This document shows positions 35,281-36,691 of a DNA stretch of 36,691 bases, in pieces. Origin of the DNA: Prorocentrum cordatum. Lineage: Eukaryota; Sar; Dinophyceae; Prorocentrales; Prorocentraceae. The notes beneath the pieces were generated by a model. That model was not told the DNA's origin. It saw only the letters and a list, made by a program, of their open reading frames with translations, and did no database searches. The stretch lies in assembly GCA_963575745.1 (NCBI GenBank), contig CAUYUJ010018878.1, positions 52,501 through 89,191 on the forward strand, written 5' to 3'. The position numbers were made by a program, and so were the translations under genes. Numbering within the stretch: the first letter of the stretch is position 1; every line of letters begins with the position of its first letter.

Positions 35281-35555
35281 CCGTTACTTAGGGGACTCGG
35301 GCCGACTTGGACACGGCCGAGGATCTGCGCGCTTTTCGGCTACAACTCACCTGAAATAAGCTGACAGCTCTGAAAACAAACAAAACATCAAGAAATATAA
35401 CGCCGAGAGCCGCCGAGGACCGAAAGAAATACCAAACCATCCAAAAGCAACACCCACAGTCTGAAGCGGCGCCGAGAGCTCGAGTCGGCCCGAATCGCCG
35501 AGCTCCCAAGACCTCCTCAGCGAAAGAGCGGAAGGAGGAGGCGGAGGACGGACGA
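35281..35555. other. No recognised gene
   Basis: Spacer between the truncated retroelement and the GGA array. A short minus-strand frame (ALGVIFLDVLFVFRAVSLFQ) is hydrophobic but unsupported. Confidence 0.35.
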
Positions 35556-35559
35556 GGGA

Positions 35560-36470
35560 GGAGAAGGAGAGGAGGAGGAGGAGGAGGAGGAGGAGGAGGA
35601 GGAGGAGTCCGGAGGAGGAGGAGGAGGACCAGAGGAGGAGGAGGGAGGAGGAGGCGGAGGAGGAGGAGGAGGAGGAGGAGGCAGGAGGAGGAGGAGGAGG
35701 AGAGGAGGAGGAGGAGGAGGATGAGGAGGAGGAGGAGGAGGAGGAGGAGGAGGAGGAGGAGGAGGAGGAGGAGGAGGAGGAGGAGGAGGAGGAGGAGGAG
35801 GAGGAGGAGGAGGAGGAGGAGGAGGAGCCGGGAGGAGGAGGAGGATCGGAGAGGAGAGGAGGAGCAGGAGGAGCCCGGAGGAGAGGAGGACCAGGAGGAG
35901 GCTCAGGGCTTAGGCTGCGGCTGAGGAGGAGAAGAGGCGGAGGAGGAGGAGCAGGAGGAGGAGGAGGAGGAGGAGGAGGGGGAGGGGGACCTGGGACCTG
36001 AGGGCCTCAGGAGGAGGAGGAGGAGGAGGAGGAGGAGGAGGAGGAGGGAGCAGGAGGAGGAGGAGCAGGAGGAGGGAGGAGGGGAGGAGGAGGAGGAGGA
36101 GGAGGAGGAGGAGGAGGAGGAGGAGGAGGAGGAGGAGGAGAGGTCCGGTCCGGTCCAGGAAGACGAGGAGGAGGAAGAGGAGGCTCGAGGAGGAGGAGGC
36201 AGGACGCAGGACCAGGCGGGAGGAGGAGGAGGAGGAGGAGGAGCAGTAGCAGGAGCAGGAAAAGGAGGAAGAGGAGGAGGCGGAGGATGAGGAAGAGTAA
36301 GAGAGAAGGAGGAGGAGGAGGAGGAGGAGGAGGAGGAGGAGGAGGAGGAGGAGGAGGAGGAGGAGGAGGAGGAGGAGGAGGAGAGGCGAGGAGGAGGAGG
36401 AGGAGTCGAGGAGGAGGAGGAGGAGGAGGAGGAGGACGAGAGGCGGACGAGAAGGAGGAGGATGAGAGGG
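35560..36470. repeat. GGA array of about 0.9 kb
   Basis: (GGA)n with sparse interruptions; longest pure runs at about 35728-35826 and 36306-36384. Inserts such as GAGAGGTCCGGTCCGGTCC (36138) and CTGGGACCTGAGGGCCTC (35991) break it. Poly-Arg, poly-Gly and poly-Leu frames are artefacts. It is nearly all purine on the plus strand. Confidence 0.95.
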
Positions 36471-36691
36471 GGGGGCGGACCCCAGGGCGGAGGAGGAGGA
36501 AGGGCCCGGCCCGGCAGGGAGGGGCACTACGGTCGGTAGGACGACGAGGATGAGGATGACGGTGGACTCCGGTGGATTGGGATGCCCACTGGGAGAAGCT
36601 CGGAAGGAGCGAGGCGTAGCGAAGGAAGTAGGGTAGGGACGGGAAGGGCCTCTGGAGTCTCCCAGGGGAAGGAGTCGGGCCGCCGGGCCCG
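36471..36691. other. No recognised gene (right edge)
   Basis: GC-rich sequence. The word CGGTCGGTAGGACG near 36530 resembles ATCGGTAGGACGGG at 23040, also beside a GGA/TCC array, suggesting a shared flank. Confidence 0.35.

Noticed and set aside
35721-36553. Poly-Arg, poly-Gly and poly-Leu ORFs
   Set aside because: Translations of the GGA array.

Overview
This is nuclear DNA of a repeat-rich, GC-rich protist, most probably a dinoflagellate (inference). There are no bacterial-style operons. Recognisable coding sequence comes in short pieces bounded by GT/GC...AG splice sites. Many introns carry terminal inverted repeats (TIRs) of their own, like the introner elements described in dinoflagellates. 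A decayed tyrosine-recombinase retroelement resembles the DIRS-like elements common in Symbiodiniaceae and relatives. A run of 100 N at 11592-11691 is an assembly gap, so order across it is unproven.

Layout. 1-4440: satellites, including a 14-bp minisatellite split by an element that carries its own 73-bp tandem array (second copy at 12249-13392). 4500-11600: dispersed short TIR elements (called A, B, C, H and I here) with short exon-like pieces between them. 11600-19150: GA, GGT, TCC and TCA microsatellites, minisatellites and foldback elements. 19369-20819: the best host gene, a Popeye-domain protein on the minus strand, with two introns made of TIR elements. 21560-24945: two elements carrying tandem arrays (nine 90-bp units; about sixteen 76-86 bp units). 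25000-31300: more microsatellites, four copies of TIR element D, and a candidate minus-strand gene at 27745-29022. 31755-35275: a decayed retroelement on the minus strand with reverse transcriptase, RNase H, tyrosine recombinase and a methyltransferase-like tail. 35560-36470: a very long GGA array.

How it fits together. Little of the window is host coding sequence. The recurring theme is mobile DNA that splits genes without necessarily destroying them: several unrelated TIR families start or end on usable splice sites, and removing two of them rebuilds a continuous Popeye fold. The arrays inside the larger elements are homogenised within each array but differ between copies, so they amplified after the elements spread. 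Apart from the Popeye gene and the retroelement domains, protein calls are exon candidates from reading frame, splice sites and composition only.
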